NCBI RefSeq assembly: GCF_000025565.1
Contig: NC_014121.1
Span: 3,224,001-3,288,000 of the forward strand
Direction of reading: 5' to 3'
DNA length: 64,000 nt
Origin: Enterobacter cloacae subsp. cloacae ATCC 13047
Lineage (GTDB): Bacteria > Pseudomonadota > Gammaproteobacteria > Enterobacterales > Enterobacteriaceae
Positions 51,893 to 64,000 of this stretch are shown one piece after another. The translations under genes and the position numbers were made by a program. Position 1 is the first letter of the stretch. Each line of letters begins with the position of its first letter. Under the pieces are notes generated by a model. That model saw nothing but the letters and a program-made list of their open reading frames with translations, did no database searches and was not told where the DNA came from.

Positions 51893-52072
51893 TTACTCAG
51901 ACTTGTCTTTACCTTCTTTCTGGTCAGACAGCACGGTTCCAATAGGAACTCCATTCAATTGACCTACCTCTCCGCAATCACTGCATACCCAATCGCCAGT
52001 TTGCGTACCAAGATAATACTCTTTGTGTACATTGCTAGACCCACATTTTGGGCATTTAGATGGACGACTCAC
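51893..52072 (-). CDS. Small zinc-ribbon protein, GTG start
   Basis: A 59-residue protein with two CxxC pairs (KCPKCGSS and WVCSDCGE), a zinc ribbon such as many phage early regions encode. Translation starts at GTG 52072, which overlaps the stop of the previous gene (GTGA) with GGAAGGGAA upstream. Function unknown, perhaps nucleic-acid binding. Confidence 0.6.
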   Translation of the reverse strand: MSRPSKCPKCGSSNVHKEYYLGTQTGDWVCSDCGEVGQLNGVPIGTVLSDQKEGKDKSE

Positions 52073-52317
52073 TTCCCTTCCTCCTGTTTAAGGTAAACCG
52101 GATCGCTACCTTTCGGTAAGGTTATCGACTTCTCTCGATAAAACTTCAGGCGTTCAAGGAAGTAATCTCGCAAATGCTCCGGCTGCTCTCGCATCACCAC
52201 CTCAGCAATAACCGGCATGTTCAGGCGCTCTTTGTACGCCACTCCGGAGGCCGCAAGGTCAACGTTAACCTTATCGCGGTCCTCCTGCGGTTTGGCTGCA
52301 ATGTTCCAGTCCGACAT
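52069..52317 (-). CDS. Phage early-region protein, 82 residues
   Basis: It starts [23 protein letters not shown] 52317 is preceded by GAGGGG seven bases upstream, and that SD is the 3' arm of a terminator-like hairpin (52323-52346). The protein is charged and helical. No family recognised. It overlaps the zinc-ribbon gene by four bases. Confidence 0.62.
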   Translation of the reverse strand: MSDWNIAAKPQEDRDKVNVDLAASGVAYKERLNMPVIAEVVMREQPEHLRDYFLERLKFYREKSITLPKGSDPVYLKQEEGK

Positions 52318-52322
52318 AAAAA

Positions 52323-52346
52323 ATCCCCTCGTTGATTTGAGGGGAT
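52323..52346 (-). promoter_or_regulatory. Terminator-like hairpin holding the Shine-Dalgarno
   Basis: On the minus strand ATCCCCTC, an 8-base loop, GAGGGGAT and then T5 run straight into ATG. The stem therefore both resembles an intrinsic terminator and hides the SD of the 52069-52317 gene. Confidence 0.65.
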
Positions 52347-52386
52347 TATACATCAGTACTGCGCTACCTTGCTTTCTACCCTGCCA

Positions 52387-52632
52387 TTAGCCATCAATCG
52401 GTCCCCACGCAGCCTCAGGAACCGTCTCGGACAGATATCCGCCGCACTTCCTGCAGTAAAACGTTGTCACGCCCTCCTGGGTATATGTGAACTGCCCAAC
52501 CTTAAATGGCTCAATGTTCTGGTCTGGATAGAACGGTCTCTTCCTGTCGGTGCGGCCGCACGACTTTGGATCGGCGTTTAACTCGATGCTGATTGGCTCG
52601 CCGCAGTTGCATGTCCCCTGGATGATTTCCAT
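52387..52632 (-). CDS. Small cysteine-rich zinc-finger-like protein
   Basis: The 81-residue protein has CNCG near its N terminus and FYCRKCGGY near its C terminus, so one zinc-binding site is likely. The start at ATG 52632 overlaps the stop of the upstream gene; a GTG three bases earlier is an alternative. It belongs to the early nin-like block. Function unknown. Confidence 0.6.
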   Translation of the reverse strand: MEIIQGTCNCGEPISIELNADPKSCGRTDRKRPFYPDQNIEPFKVGQFTYTQEGVTTFYCRKCGGYLSETVPEAAWGPIDG

Positions 52633-53099
52633 CACTTCACCTCCTGCTGCGGTGCTGATGGCGCTGACAAAATGTTGACAAGAGTCTCATTTTCCATGCT
52701 GTCGCAATGTTCCTGCAGCCTATTTATGATTGCCTGCAATGCAAACTTAGGAACCATATTCCCCTTGCCGATTTGTGGGCAGTTTTCCGTGCCGAGCCTA
52801 AAGTTCTCAATCTGCAGCAACAGACCATCCTCACCTTCGGATGCACTGAATACACCAAATGCTTCGATGTCGTATGCATCTGGAATCACCGGAGAGTCGC
52901 CATCTGCACCCTGAAGCATGGCGTCGCGGCGTAACTTGGCAGGCACGTCAGCCCATACCCCGGCACCAGACCTGTCTTCGTTGCTGAGCAGGTCTTCTAT
53001 CGCAGATGCTGCCATGTGAAGCAGGTCTTCATCCATCACAGATACCGGCGCTGGCGGGGCGGTGAATAGCGCAACCACATCCCCAACAGTCCGCTCCAT
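52632..53099 (-). CDS. Phage hypothetical protein beside the IS3-group element
   Basis: The 155-residue acidic protein contains LFTAPPAPVSVMDEDLLHMA, a motif common in lambdoid Ea/Eaa-type early proteins, where it usually lies further inside a longer protein. Here it is near the N terminus, 14 bp from the IS end, so the gene may have lost its 5' part in the deletion. AGGTGAGG before ATG 53099 still allows translation. Function unknown. Confidence 0.58.
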   Translation of the reverse strand: MERTVGDVVALFTAPPAPVSVMDEDLLHMAASAIEDLLSNEDRSGAGVWADVPAKLRRDAMLQGADGDSPVIPDAYDIEAFGVFSASEGEDGLLLQIENFRLGTENCPQIGKGNMVPKFALQAIINRLQEHCDSMENETLVNILSAPSAPQQEVK

Positions 53100-53120
53100 T
53101 GCCTCACCTAAATGAAGTGG

Positions 53121-54325
<1,205 letters not shown>

Positions 54326-54361
54326 CTCTGTTCAGGTGGCCAAATTCAGTAAACCACTTCA

Positions 54362-54653
54362 TTACGCAGTGGGGTCGATCAACCAGTCGTGGGAAGCGGC
54401 AATGCGACGCGCCGGGATTCGCTATCGCAGAGCATACCAGTCCCGACACACGTATGCATGCTGGTCGTTAGCTGCCGGTGCAAACCCGAACTTCATCGCG
54501 AAGCAAATGGGCCACACCGACGCGCAAATGGTTTACCGGGTGTACGGATCCTGGATGGCTGAAAATAACCAGGACCAGGTACTCATCCTCAACCAGAAAT
54601 TGAGTGAGTTTGCCCCATCCATGCCCCACGCAGTGGGATCGGATGGTTATTAA
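54362..54653 (+). pseudogene. C-terminal remnant of a tyrosine integrase
   Basis: About 97 codons outside the IS encode the end of a phage integrase: the Arg-II/His region YQSRHTYACWSLAAG, the QMGHTDAQMVYRVYGSW stretch with His-III and the Tyr nucleophile, and a C-terminal tail ending HAVGSDGY. An open frame back to 54336 only borrows the IS end. The Arg-I half and N-terminal domains are gone, so no integrase activity remains. The 3' end faces fliE, as an int gene should face its attachment site. Confidence 0.85.
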
Positions 54654-54665
54654 TTATAAATATCA

Positions 54666-54683
54666 TTAGGTTATATAACCTAA
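54666..54683. repeat. Perfect 18-bp palindrome at the fliE 3' end
   Basis: TTAGGTTATATAACCTAA spans the junction between the integrase remnant and the fliE stop codon. It may be part of an attachment core or a small bidirectional transcription signal; no second copy was seen in the window. Confidence 0.6.
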
Positions 54684-54994
54684 ACTTGCATGCCCATCAC
54701 TTCCTGATACGCAGACACCAGCTTATTACGCACCTGGATCCCCATCTGCAGAGAGACCGAGGCTTTTTGCAAATCGGTCATCACATCGTTCAGCGCCACG
54801 CCAGGTTCACCGAGGGTGAACTTCTCGGCCTGGGTACGCGCGGCGGTCTGGGTATCGCTGATACGGTCGAGCGCAGCATGCAGTTGCCCGGCAAAGCTGA
54901 TGGTCGGCTGCTGTTCTGCCACATTCTGATTACGGGCCGTCATCGCGGTTGCCTGCAGCTGACTGATAACCCCTTCAATACCCTGTATAGCCAT
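54680..54994 (-). CDS. fliE: Flagellar hook-basal body complex protein FliE
   Basis: The 104-residue protein joins the MS ring to the rod and is full length compared with E. coli (104), ending MGMQV. The typical [30 protein letters not shown] C terminus is present in segments. It diverges from fliF across a 228-bp region with an FlhDC site. The prophage junction lies 26 bp beyond its stop codon and leaves it intact. Confidence 0.95.
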   Translation of the reverse strand: MAIQGIEGVISQLQATAMTARNQNVAEQQPTISFAGQLHAALDRISDTQTAARTQAEKFTLGEPGVALNDVMTDLQKASVSLQMGIQVRNKLVSAYQEVMGMQV

Positions 54995-55050
54995 GACTCT
55001 CCCCTGGATGGTTTTTTACGCGGTCAAGACTAACAGCTTGTCAATAAGAT

Positions 55051-55094
55051 AATGGCGGTAAATAGCGATAAAAAACCAGGTTATTTGGCCCATA
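55051..55094. promoter_or_regulatory. FlhDC-binding site between fliE and fliF
   Basis: AATGGCGGTAAATAGCG (55051-55067) and the inverted half GTTATTTGGCCCATAG (about 55079-55095), with about 11 bp between them, match the two-half FlhD4C2 consensus. They would drive fliE and fliF as class II flagellar promoters. Confidence 0.82.
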
Positions 55095-55222
55095 GAAAAT
55101 CACGAATCATCAAATAATGGCTGGGCCATCAATATGGAACTTTTGTCGTGTTTGCCGACCCGGGAGTCAGTTTTGTTTCTCTACACGAATAACGTAAACC
55201 ACCAGGATTTAAGAGGTGCGCA

Positions 55223-58595
<3,373 letters not shown>

Positions 58596-58596
<1 letters not shown>

Positions 58597-59966
58597 TGAC
58601 CGCACGCCTCACTCGCTGGCTCAACACGCTCGATAACTTTGAAACGAAGATGGCGCAACTGCCATCTGTTCGTCGTTATGGGCGCCTGACCCGCGCCACC
58701 GGTCTGGTGCTGGAAGCCACCGGCCTGCAGCTGCCTTTGGGGGCCACCTGCGTGATCGAGCGTCAGGATGGGCAGGAAACGCGAGAAGTGGAAAGTGAAG
58801 TGGTGGGCTTTAACGGCCAGCGTCTTTTCCTGATGCCGCTTGAAGAGGTGGAAGGCATTCTGCCCGGCGCGCGCGTCTATGCGAAAAACATCATCGGCGA
58901 TGGTCTGCAAAGCGGTAAGCAGCTCCCGCTCGGCCCTGCCCTGCTGGGCCGCGTGCTGGACGGCAGCGGTAAACCGCTCGACGGCCTGCCCGCCCCGGAC
59001 ACCACCGAAACCGGCGCGCTGATCACCCAACCGTTTAACCCCCTGCAGCGTACCCCGATCGAACATGTTCTTGATACCGGTGTGCGCCCGATCAACGCCC
59101 TGCTGACCGTCGGTCGCGGCCAGCGTATGGGGCTGTTCGCCGGTTCAGGGGTGGGTAAATCGGTCCTGCTCGGCATGATGGCCCGTTACACCCAGGCCGA
59201 TGTGATCGTCGTGGGGCTGATCGGTGAACGTGGCCGCGAAGTTAAAGACTTCATTGAAAACATTCTGGGTGCGGAAGGCCGCGCCCGTTCGGTGGTCATC
59301 GCCGCCCCGGCGGATGTCTCCCCGTTGCTGCGTATGCAGGGTGCCGCGTATGCCACCCGCATCGCCGAAGATTTCCGTGACCGCGGCCAGCACGTGCTGC
59401 TGATCATGGACTCCCTGACCCGTTACGCGATGGCGCAGCGTGAAATCGCGCTGGCCATCGGTGAGCCACCGGCCACCAAAGGCTATCCGCCGTCGGTCTT
59501 TGCCAAACTCCCGGCGCTGGTTGAACGCGCAGGGAACGGCATTAGCGGCGGTGGCTCCATTACCGCGTTTTATACGGTGCTGACCGAAGGCGATGACCAG
59601 CAGGACCCGATTGCCGACTCTGCGCGGGCGATCCTCGACGGCCATATTGTGTTATCGCGTCGCCTGGCCGAAGCCGGACACTATCCGGCCATTGATATTG
59701 AAGCATCCATCAGCCGCGCAATGACGGCGCTGATTACCGAGAAGCACTACGCCCGCGTGCGTAACTTCAAACAACTGCTCTCCAGCTTCCAGCGCAACCG
59801 CGATCTGGTGAGCGTGGGGGCGTATGCCAAAGGTAGCGATCCCATGCTCGACAAAGCGATTAGCCTGTGGCCGCAGCTGGAGGCATTTTTGCAACAAGGC
59901 ATATTTGAACGTGCCGACTGGGAAGATTCGATTCAGGCTCTGGAGCTGATTTTCCCGCAGGTGTAA
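58596..59966 (+). CDS. fliI: Flagellum-specific ATP synthase FliI
   Basis: The 456-residue export ATPase has Walker [10 protein letters not shown], Walker B region [10 protein letters not shown] and the F1-beta-like fold, nearly identical in length to E. coli FliI (457). The start at 58596 (MTARLTRWL) overlaps the fliH TGA by one base. It unfolds and delivers export substrates with FliH and FliJ. Confidence 0.96.
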
Positions 59967-59987
59967 CACAGGTGGAGGGCGACGGTC

Positions 59988-60431
59988 ATGGCGCAAAACA
60001 GCGCGTTATCAACGCTGAAAGATCTGGCTGAAAAAGAAGTTGATGATGCCGCATTGCAGCTTGGCGCAATGCGACGCGGGTGCCAGCAGGCTGAAGAGCA
60101 GTTGAAGATGTTAATCGACTATCAGCATGAGTATCGCACCAACCTCAATACCGATATGACACAGGGCATTGGAAGCCAGCGCTGGATTAACTATCAGCAG
60201 TTTATTCAGACGCTGGAGAAGGCGATAGAACAGCATCGCCAGCAGCTTCAGCAATGGACCCAAAAAGTCGACACCGCGCTGAATTTCTGGCGCGAGAAGA
60301 AGCAGCGACTGCAGGCCTGGCAGACCTTACAGGACCGGCAGATTGCCGCGGCGACGCTGGCGGAAAACCGCCAGGATCAGAAAAAAATGGATGAGTTTGC
60401 CCAGCGCGCATCAATGAGGAAACCGGAATGA
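59988..60431 (+). CDS. fliJ: Flagellar export chaperone FliJ
   Basis: The 147-residue coiled-coil protein, full length, with long heptad stretches ([19 protein letters not shown]), corresponds to FliJ, the gamma-like stalk that links the FliI ring and FlhA. GGTGGAGG lies upstream of the ATG. It overlaps fliK by four bases (ATGA). Confidence 0.94.
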   Translation: MAQNSALSTLKDLAEKEVDDAALQLGAMRRGCQQAEEQLKMLIDYQHEYRTNLNTDMTQGIGSQRWINYQQFIQTLEKAIEQHRQQLQQWTQKVDTALNFWREKKQRLQAWQTLQDRQIAAATLAENRQDQKKMDEFAQRASMRKPE

Positions 60432-61663
60432 TCACACTGCAACAACTGCTGATGACCGACAGCGACCTGTCAGGCGGCATGCAAACGGGGAAAGGCACCG
60501 ACGGTGCGCAAGACTTTCTTTCTCTGCTGGCGGGCGCGTTAACGGACGCCAGCGGTCAGGGCAAAGATGCGCCGCTGACGCTGGCCGACCTGAAGGCGGC
60601 TGGCAGCAAGCTGTCCAGGGTCGCGAAGGACGCCGGGGGAGAGTCCACCCTGCAGGCGAAAATTGCCGATCTGCTCGCGCGTCAATCCACGCAGGCTGGC
60701 GATGAAACGGCGCAGACGACGCCGCTGCAAACGCTGGTCTCCGGGCTGATGCCTGCCGCTAAGGGCGATGCCCTGAAGACGTTGACCACGGCGAATAGTG
60801 CCGATAACAGCAAAACCGAACTGAGCGAAGAAGAGCTGGCGGGCTTAAGCGCGCTGATGGCCATGCTGCCGCACCAGCAGACCTCCACGCCGATCCCGGC
60901 GAAAGGCGCGGGCAGTGAGGGGCTCAAAGCAACGTCTGCCCTGACCGCCACGACGCTTACGCAAAATGGTACGTCTGCACACGCACTGGGCAGCGCCCTG
61001 ACGGGCAAGGATAACGTGCAGCCGTCTTTCGCCGGGCAGGCGCAAAACGTTGATCCGTCCCTGCCGGCCAACGCACCGGCGACGCCAGCGCTCGCCGTCG
61101 CGGCCGAGAAACAGGATCTTGCCAGCGCGTCTTCGTCTTCAACACCAACCGCCACCCTGGCGCCGATTGTCTCCAGCCACGCCACCGCGCAGCCTGCCGC
61201 AACCGTTGCCACTGCTCCGGTGCTGAGTCAGCCGCTCGGCACCCACGAATGGCAACAGAACCTGAGCCAGCACATCACGCTGTTTGCGAAGCAAGGACAG
61301 CAAACCGCAGAGTTGCGCCTGAACCCGGAAGATCTGGGCCAGGTGCACATTTCGCTGAAGCTGGATAATGACCAGGCGCAGCTGCAGATGGTCTCTGCGC
61401 ACGGCCACGTGCGTGCTGCACTGGAAGCCGCCCTGCCGGTACTGCGTACGTCACTGGCGGAAAACGGCATTCAGCTTACGCAGAGTAGCGTCAGCAGCGA
61501 GAGCTTTGCCGGGCAGCAGCAGTCTTCGTCCCAGCAGCAACAGCAGGCGTCGCGTTCCGGCCAACATGGCGGATTTACTGAAGAGAGCGATGAGTTGCTG
61601 CCGACCCCGGCAGCCCTGCAATCCGCTGCGAGCGGCAACCGCGCCGTAGACATCTTCGCCTAA
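60428..61663 (+). CDS. fliK: Flagellar hook-length control protein FliK
   Basis: The 411-residue exported ruler has a long Ala/Thr/Ser-rich, poorly conserved N-terminal and central part and a conserved C-terminal switch domain ([20 protein letters not shown], then [18 protein letters not shown]). A Gln-rich tail follows. It measures the hook and switches export specificity. Its length is slightly above E. coli (375), within the variable ruler portion. Confidence 0.94.
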   Translation: MITLQQLLMTDSDLSGGMQTGKGTDGAQDFLSLLAGALTDASGQGKDAPLTLADLKAAGSKLSRVAKDAGGESTLQAKIADLLARQSTQAGDETAQTTPLQTLVSGLMPAAKGDALKTLTTANSADNSKTELSEEELAGLSALMAMLPHQQTSTPIPAKGAGSEGLKATSALTATTLTQNGTSAHALGSALTGKDNVQPSFAGQAQNVDPSLPANAPATPALAVAAEKQDLASASSSSTPTATLAPIVSSHATAQPAATVATAPVLSQPLGTHEWQQNLSQHITLFAKQGQQTAELRLNPEDLGQVHISLKLDNDQAQLQMVSAHGHVRAALEAALPVLRTSLAENGIQLTQSSVSSESFAGQQQSSSQQQQQASRSGQHGGFTEESDELLPTPAALQSAASGNRAVDIFA

Positions 61664-61679
61664 ACGCCAGAGGTAGCGT

Positions 61680-61730
61680 GATTATCCCCGTCTTTTCCAC
61701 GCTTTGACGTCAGCCGGACACGGGATAATC
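61680..61730 (+). other. Long inverted repeat between fliK and fliL
   Basis: GATTATCCC (61680-61688) and GGGATAATC (61722-61730) form a perfect 9-bp stem with further pairing inside. It lies in the only sizeable gap of the operon and may be an mRNA hairpin that sets the level of fliLMNO. Confidence 0.5.
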
Positions 61731-61769
61731 ACCATATTAAGCTGTACCGAAACAGGAAGCTCATATCAG

Positions 61770-62239
61770 ATGACTGACTCCGCGATCACCAAAAAAGTAA
61801 GCGTTCCATCTGGATCCCGCTGCTGGTGTTAATCACGCTCGCCGCCTGCGCTACCGCGGGCTATAGTTACTGGCGCATGCAGCAGAAACCTTCTACTGCT
61901 GCGGCCAAAGCCGAACTGCCACCTCCGCCGGCACCGGTGTTCTTCCCGCTGGATACCTTCACCGTCAACCTCGGTGATGCGGATCGTGTGCTGTATGTCG
62001 GCATCACGCTGCGCCTGAAAGATGAAGCCACCCGTTCCCGACTGAACGATTACCTTCCGGAAGTGCGCAGCCGTCTGCTGCTGCTGTTCTCTCGTCAGGA
62101 CGCTTCAACGCTTGCCACCGATGAAGGCAAGCAAAAGCTGGTCGACGCTATTAAGCAAACGCTGGCGACCCCGCTGGTGAACGGCCAACCTAAGCAGGAA
62201 GTCACTGACGTTCTGTATACAGCCTTTATTCTGCGGTAA
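61770..62239 (+). pseudogene. fliL: fliL with a -1 frameshift in an A tract
   Basis: The natural start ATG 61770 reads MTDSAITKK and then runs out of frame, stopping at about 61831. The rest of FliL (IWIPLL ... [19 protein letters not shown] ... YTAFILR) is intact in the -1 frame to 62239. E. coli FliL has KKSKRS here, which needs seven A; this sequence has six (61791-61796). So one A was lost, by mutation, slippage or sequencing error. A GTG at 61826 could start a 137-residue product lacking the N-terminal cytoplasmic tail and part of the membrane helix. FliL supports the motor stators and swarming. Confidence 0.85.
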
Positions 62240-62243
62240 CGAC

Positions 62244-63248
62244 ATGGGCGACAGTATTCTTTCTCAGGCAGAAATCGATGCGCTGCTCAACGGCGACAGC
62301 GATAAGAGTGATGATCCGCAACCGGGCATTGGCGGCGATAGCGATATTCGTCCCTATGACCCGAATACCCAGCGTCGCGTGGTACGTGAACGTCTGCAGG
62401 CGCTGGAGATCATTAACGAACGTTTTGCACGTCAGTTCCGTATGGGGCTGTTTAACCTGCTGCGTCGTAGCCCGGATATCACGGTCGGTGCGATCCGCAT
62501 TCAGCCGTATCATGAGTTTGCCCGCAACCTGCCGGTGCCAACCAACCTTAACCTGATCCATTTGAAACCGCTGCGCGGCACAGGTCTGGTGGTGTTTTCC
62601 CCAAGCCTGGTGTTTATTGCGGTGGATAACCTGTTCGGCGGCGACGGGCGCTTCCCGACCAAAGTAGAAGGTCGTGAATTCACCCACACCGAACAGCGCG
62701 TCATTAACCGCATGCTGAAGCTGGCGCTGGAGTCATACAGCGACGCGTGGAAGGCCATTAACCCGCTGGAAGTGGAGTATGTGCGTTCTGAGATGCAGGT
62801 GAAATTTACCAACATCACCACCTCTCCGAACGACATCGTCGTCAACACGCCATTCCACGTGGAGATCGGTAACCTGACCGGCGAGTTCAACATCTGCCTG
62901 CCGTTCAGCATGATCGAACCGCTGCGCGAGCTGCTGGTCAACCCGCCGCTGGAGAACTCACGTCATGAAGATCAGAACTGGCGTGAAAACCTGGTGCGCC
63001 AGGTCCAGCACTCACAGCTTGAGCTGGTAGCGAGCTTTGCCGATATTCCGCTGCGGTTATCCCAGATCCTGAAATTACAACCCGGTGACGTTTTGCCGAT
63101 AGAAAAACCCGACCGCATTATTGCCCATGTGGATGGTGTCCCCGTGCTGACAAGTCAGTACGGCACAATTAACGGCCAGTATGCGTTACGCGTTGAGCAC
63201 TTGATCAACCCGATTTTGAATTCGCTGAATGAGGAACAGCCCAAATGA
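62244..63248 (+). CDS. fliM: Flagellar motor switch protein FliM
   Basis: The 334-residue C-ring protein has the N-terminal CheY-P-binding peptide ILSQAEIDALLNGD, a CheC-like middle domain binding FliG, and a C-terminal SpoA domain pairing with FliN. It is full length (334 in E. coli). It starts four bases after fliL and overlaps fliN by ATGA. Confidence 0.96.
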   Translation: MGDSILSQAEIDALLNGDSDKSDDPQPGIGGDSDIRPYDPNTQRRVVRERLQALEIINERFARQFRMGLFNLLRRSPDITVGAIRIQPYHEFARNLPVPTNLNLIHLKPLRGTGLVVFSPSLVFIAVDNLFGGDGRFPTKVEGREFTHTEQRVINRMLKLALESYSDAWKAINPLEVEYVRSEMQVKFTNITTSPNDIVVNTPFHVEIGNLTGEFNICLPFSMIEPLRELLVNPPLENSRHEDQNWRENLVRQVQHSQLELVASFADIPLRLSQILKLQPGDVLPIEKPDRIIAHVDGVPVLTSQYGTINGQYALRVEHLINPILNSLNEEQPK

Positions 63249-63658
63249 GTGACATGAACAATCCGTCCGATGAAAACAGCGGAGCACTGGACGATCTGTG
63301 GGCTGACGCGTTAAACGAGCAAAAAGCGACCCCGGCCAAAAGTGCAGCGGATGCCGTCTTCCAGCAGTTAGGCGGCGGTGATGTCAGCGGTACGCTGCAG
63401 GACATCGACCTGATTATGGATATCCCGGTTAAGCTGACCGTTGAGCTGGGCCGCACCCGCATGACCATTAAAGAGCTGCTGCGTCTGACGCAGGGTTCCG
63501 TCGTGGCCCTCGACGGTCTGGCCGGTGAGCCGCTGGATATCCTGATCAACGGGTATCTGATTGCTCAGGGTGAAGTGGTGGTCGTGGCCGATAAATACGG
63601 CGTGCGTATCACCGACATCATTACCCCGTCTGAGCGCATGCGTCGTCTGAGCCGTTAA
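63245..63658 (+). CDS. fliN: Flagellar motor switch protein FliN
   Basis: The 137-residue protein has a variable acidic N terminus and the C-terminal SpoA domain (IPVKLTVELGRTRMTIKELL, then IVAQGEVVVV-like YLIAQGEVVVVADKYGVRI). It is full length (137). It forms the bottom of the C ring with FliM and binds FliH for export. Confidence 0.96.
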   Translation: MSDMNNPSDENSGALDDLWADALNEQKATPAKSAADAVFQQLGGGDVSGTLQDIDLIMDIPVKLTVELGRTRMTIKELLRLTQGSVVALDGLAGEPLDILINGYLIAQGEVVVVADKYGVRITDIITPSERMRRLSR

Positions 63659-63660
63659 GA

Positions 63661-64000
63661 ATGAAAACCCAGGCAACAGTATCACAACCTTCCGCCGTTC
63701 CCGGCTCACCGCTGCTCCAGGTGAGCGGTGCGTTGCTCGGTATTATTGCCTTTATTCTTATCGCCGCCTGGCTGGCGAAGCGTTTTGGCCTGGCGGGTAA
63801 AACCGCCGGGACGCGCGGTCTGAAGGTCAGCGCCAGTACAACACTGGGGCCACGCGAGCGCGTGGTCATCGTAGACGTTGAGGACGCACGGCTGGTGCTG
63901 GGCGTCACCGCGTCAAACGTCAACGTTTTACATAAACTTCCGCCCGCCCCTGCTATCAGTGATGAGCGTGCAGAAGCCCCTGCGGATTTCCAGTCCGTCA
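63661..64000 (+). CDS. fliO: Flagellar biosynthesis protein FliO, truncated by window end
   Basis: The frame starts two bases after the fliN stop (MKTQATVSQPSAVPGSPLLQ) and stays open to the window edge, about 113 codons. It has one transmembrane helix (ALLGIIAFILIAAWLAKRF) followed by the FliO domain (VSASTTLGPRERVVIVDVE). FliO assists assembly of the FliPQR export gate. Only the 3' end is missing, because the window stops. Confidence 0.92.
   Translation, partial: MKTQATVSQPSAVPGSPLLQVSGALLGIIAFILIAAWLAKRFGLAGKTAGTRGLKVSASTTLGPRERVVIVDVEDARLVLGVTASNVNVLHKLPPAPAISDERAEAPADFQSV

Noticed and set aside
54336..54653. A 105-residue integrase gene with its own start
   Set aside because: The first codons come from the terminal repeat of the IS; the natural protein is about four times longer. 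It is a remnant, not a gene.
61826..62239. Intact short fliL starting at GTG
   Set aside because: It lacks the cytoplasmic tail and half of the membrane helix, and the upstream ATG with conserved first residues shows where fliL began.

Overview
The window is chromosomal DNA of an enterobacterium, most likely Enterobacter or a close relative. The reasons are pheP, ybdG and a fli operon close to those of E. coli, fairly GC-rich host genes, and REP-like palindromes. No species call is possible from sequence alone. It splits into a left host flank (1-20063), a 34-kb siphovirus-type prophage with two insertion sequences (about 20064-54653), and a right host flank carrying flagellar genes (54680-64000).

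Left flank. A DHA2-type drug exporter and the mechanosensitive channel ybdG are followed by a LacI-type regulator with a three-gene sugar-catabolic operon (oxidoreductase, sugar isomerase, nucleoside-symporter-like MFS). Twin identical operators precede that operon. A HigBA-like toxin-antitoxin pair comes next, then pheP. In E. coli pheP and ybdG are direct neighbours, so the catabolic and toxin-antitoxin genes sit in a lineage-specific insertion. Then come a Tat-exported PhoX phosphatase, a TonB-dependent siderophore receptor, a DUF1471 protein, an FbpABC ferric-iron transporter with a strong Fur box, and a CPBP protease. Three decayed tRNA-like units and the detached 3' half of a tRNA-Arg(UCU) mark the left attachment site.

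Prophage. Inward from attL it carries integrase arm-type repeats, an SOS-controlled UmuD'-like gene and gtrABC (O-antigen glucosylation). On the minus strand follow tail spike, tail tip, tape measure, tail tube, head-tail connectors, capsid, nested protease/scaffold, minor head protein, portal and terminase. Next are accessory genes (metallopeptidase, secreted protein, Acb2/Tad1-like nucleotide sponge), the lysis cassette (pinholin, SAR endolysin, Rz/Rz1), three intact tRNAs (Asn, Gly, Thr), antiterminator Q and a nin-like block (ninG, ninB and tiny coupled genes). An IS2-group element splits an HNH-AP2 endonuclease gene. An IS3-group element sits where the immunity, replication, recombination and excision genes should be, beside an integrase reduced to its C-terminal end. 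The prophage therefore looks locked in place, although structural, lysis and lysogenic-conversion genes are intact.

Right flank. fliE diverges from fliFGHIJKLMNO across a two-half FlhDC site. The operon is collinear with E. coli, but fliL has a one-base loss in an A tract near its start. No tRNA-Arg copy lies between the integrase fragment and fliE. The right prophage end is therefore not a simple attR, and an IS-mediated deletion or rearrangement is likely.
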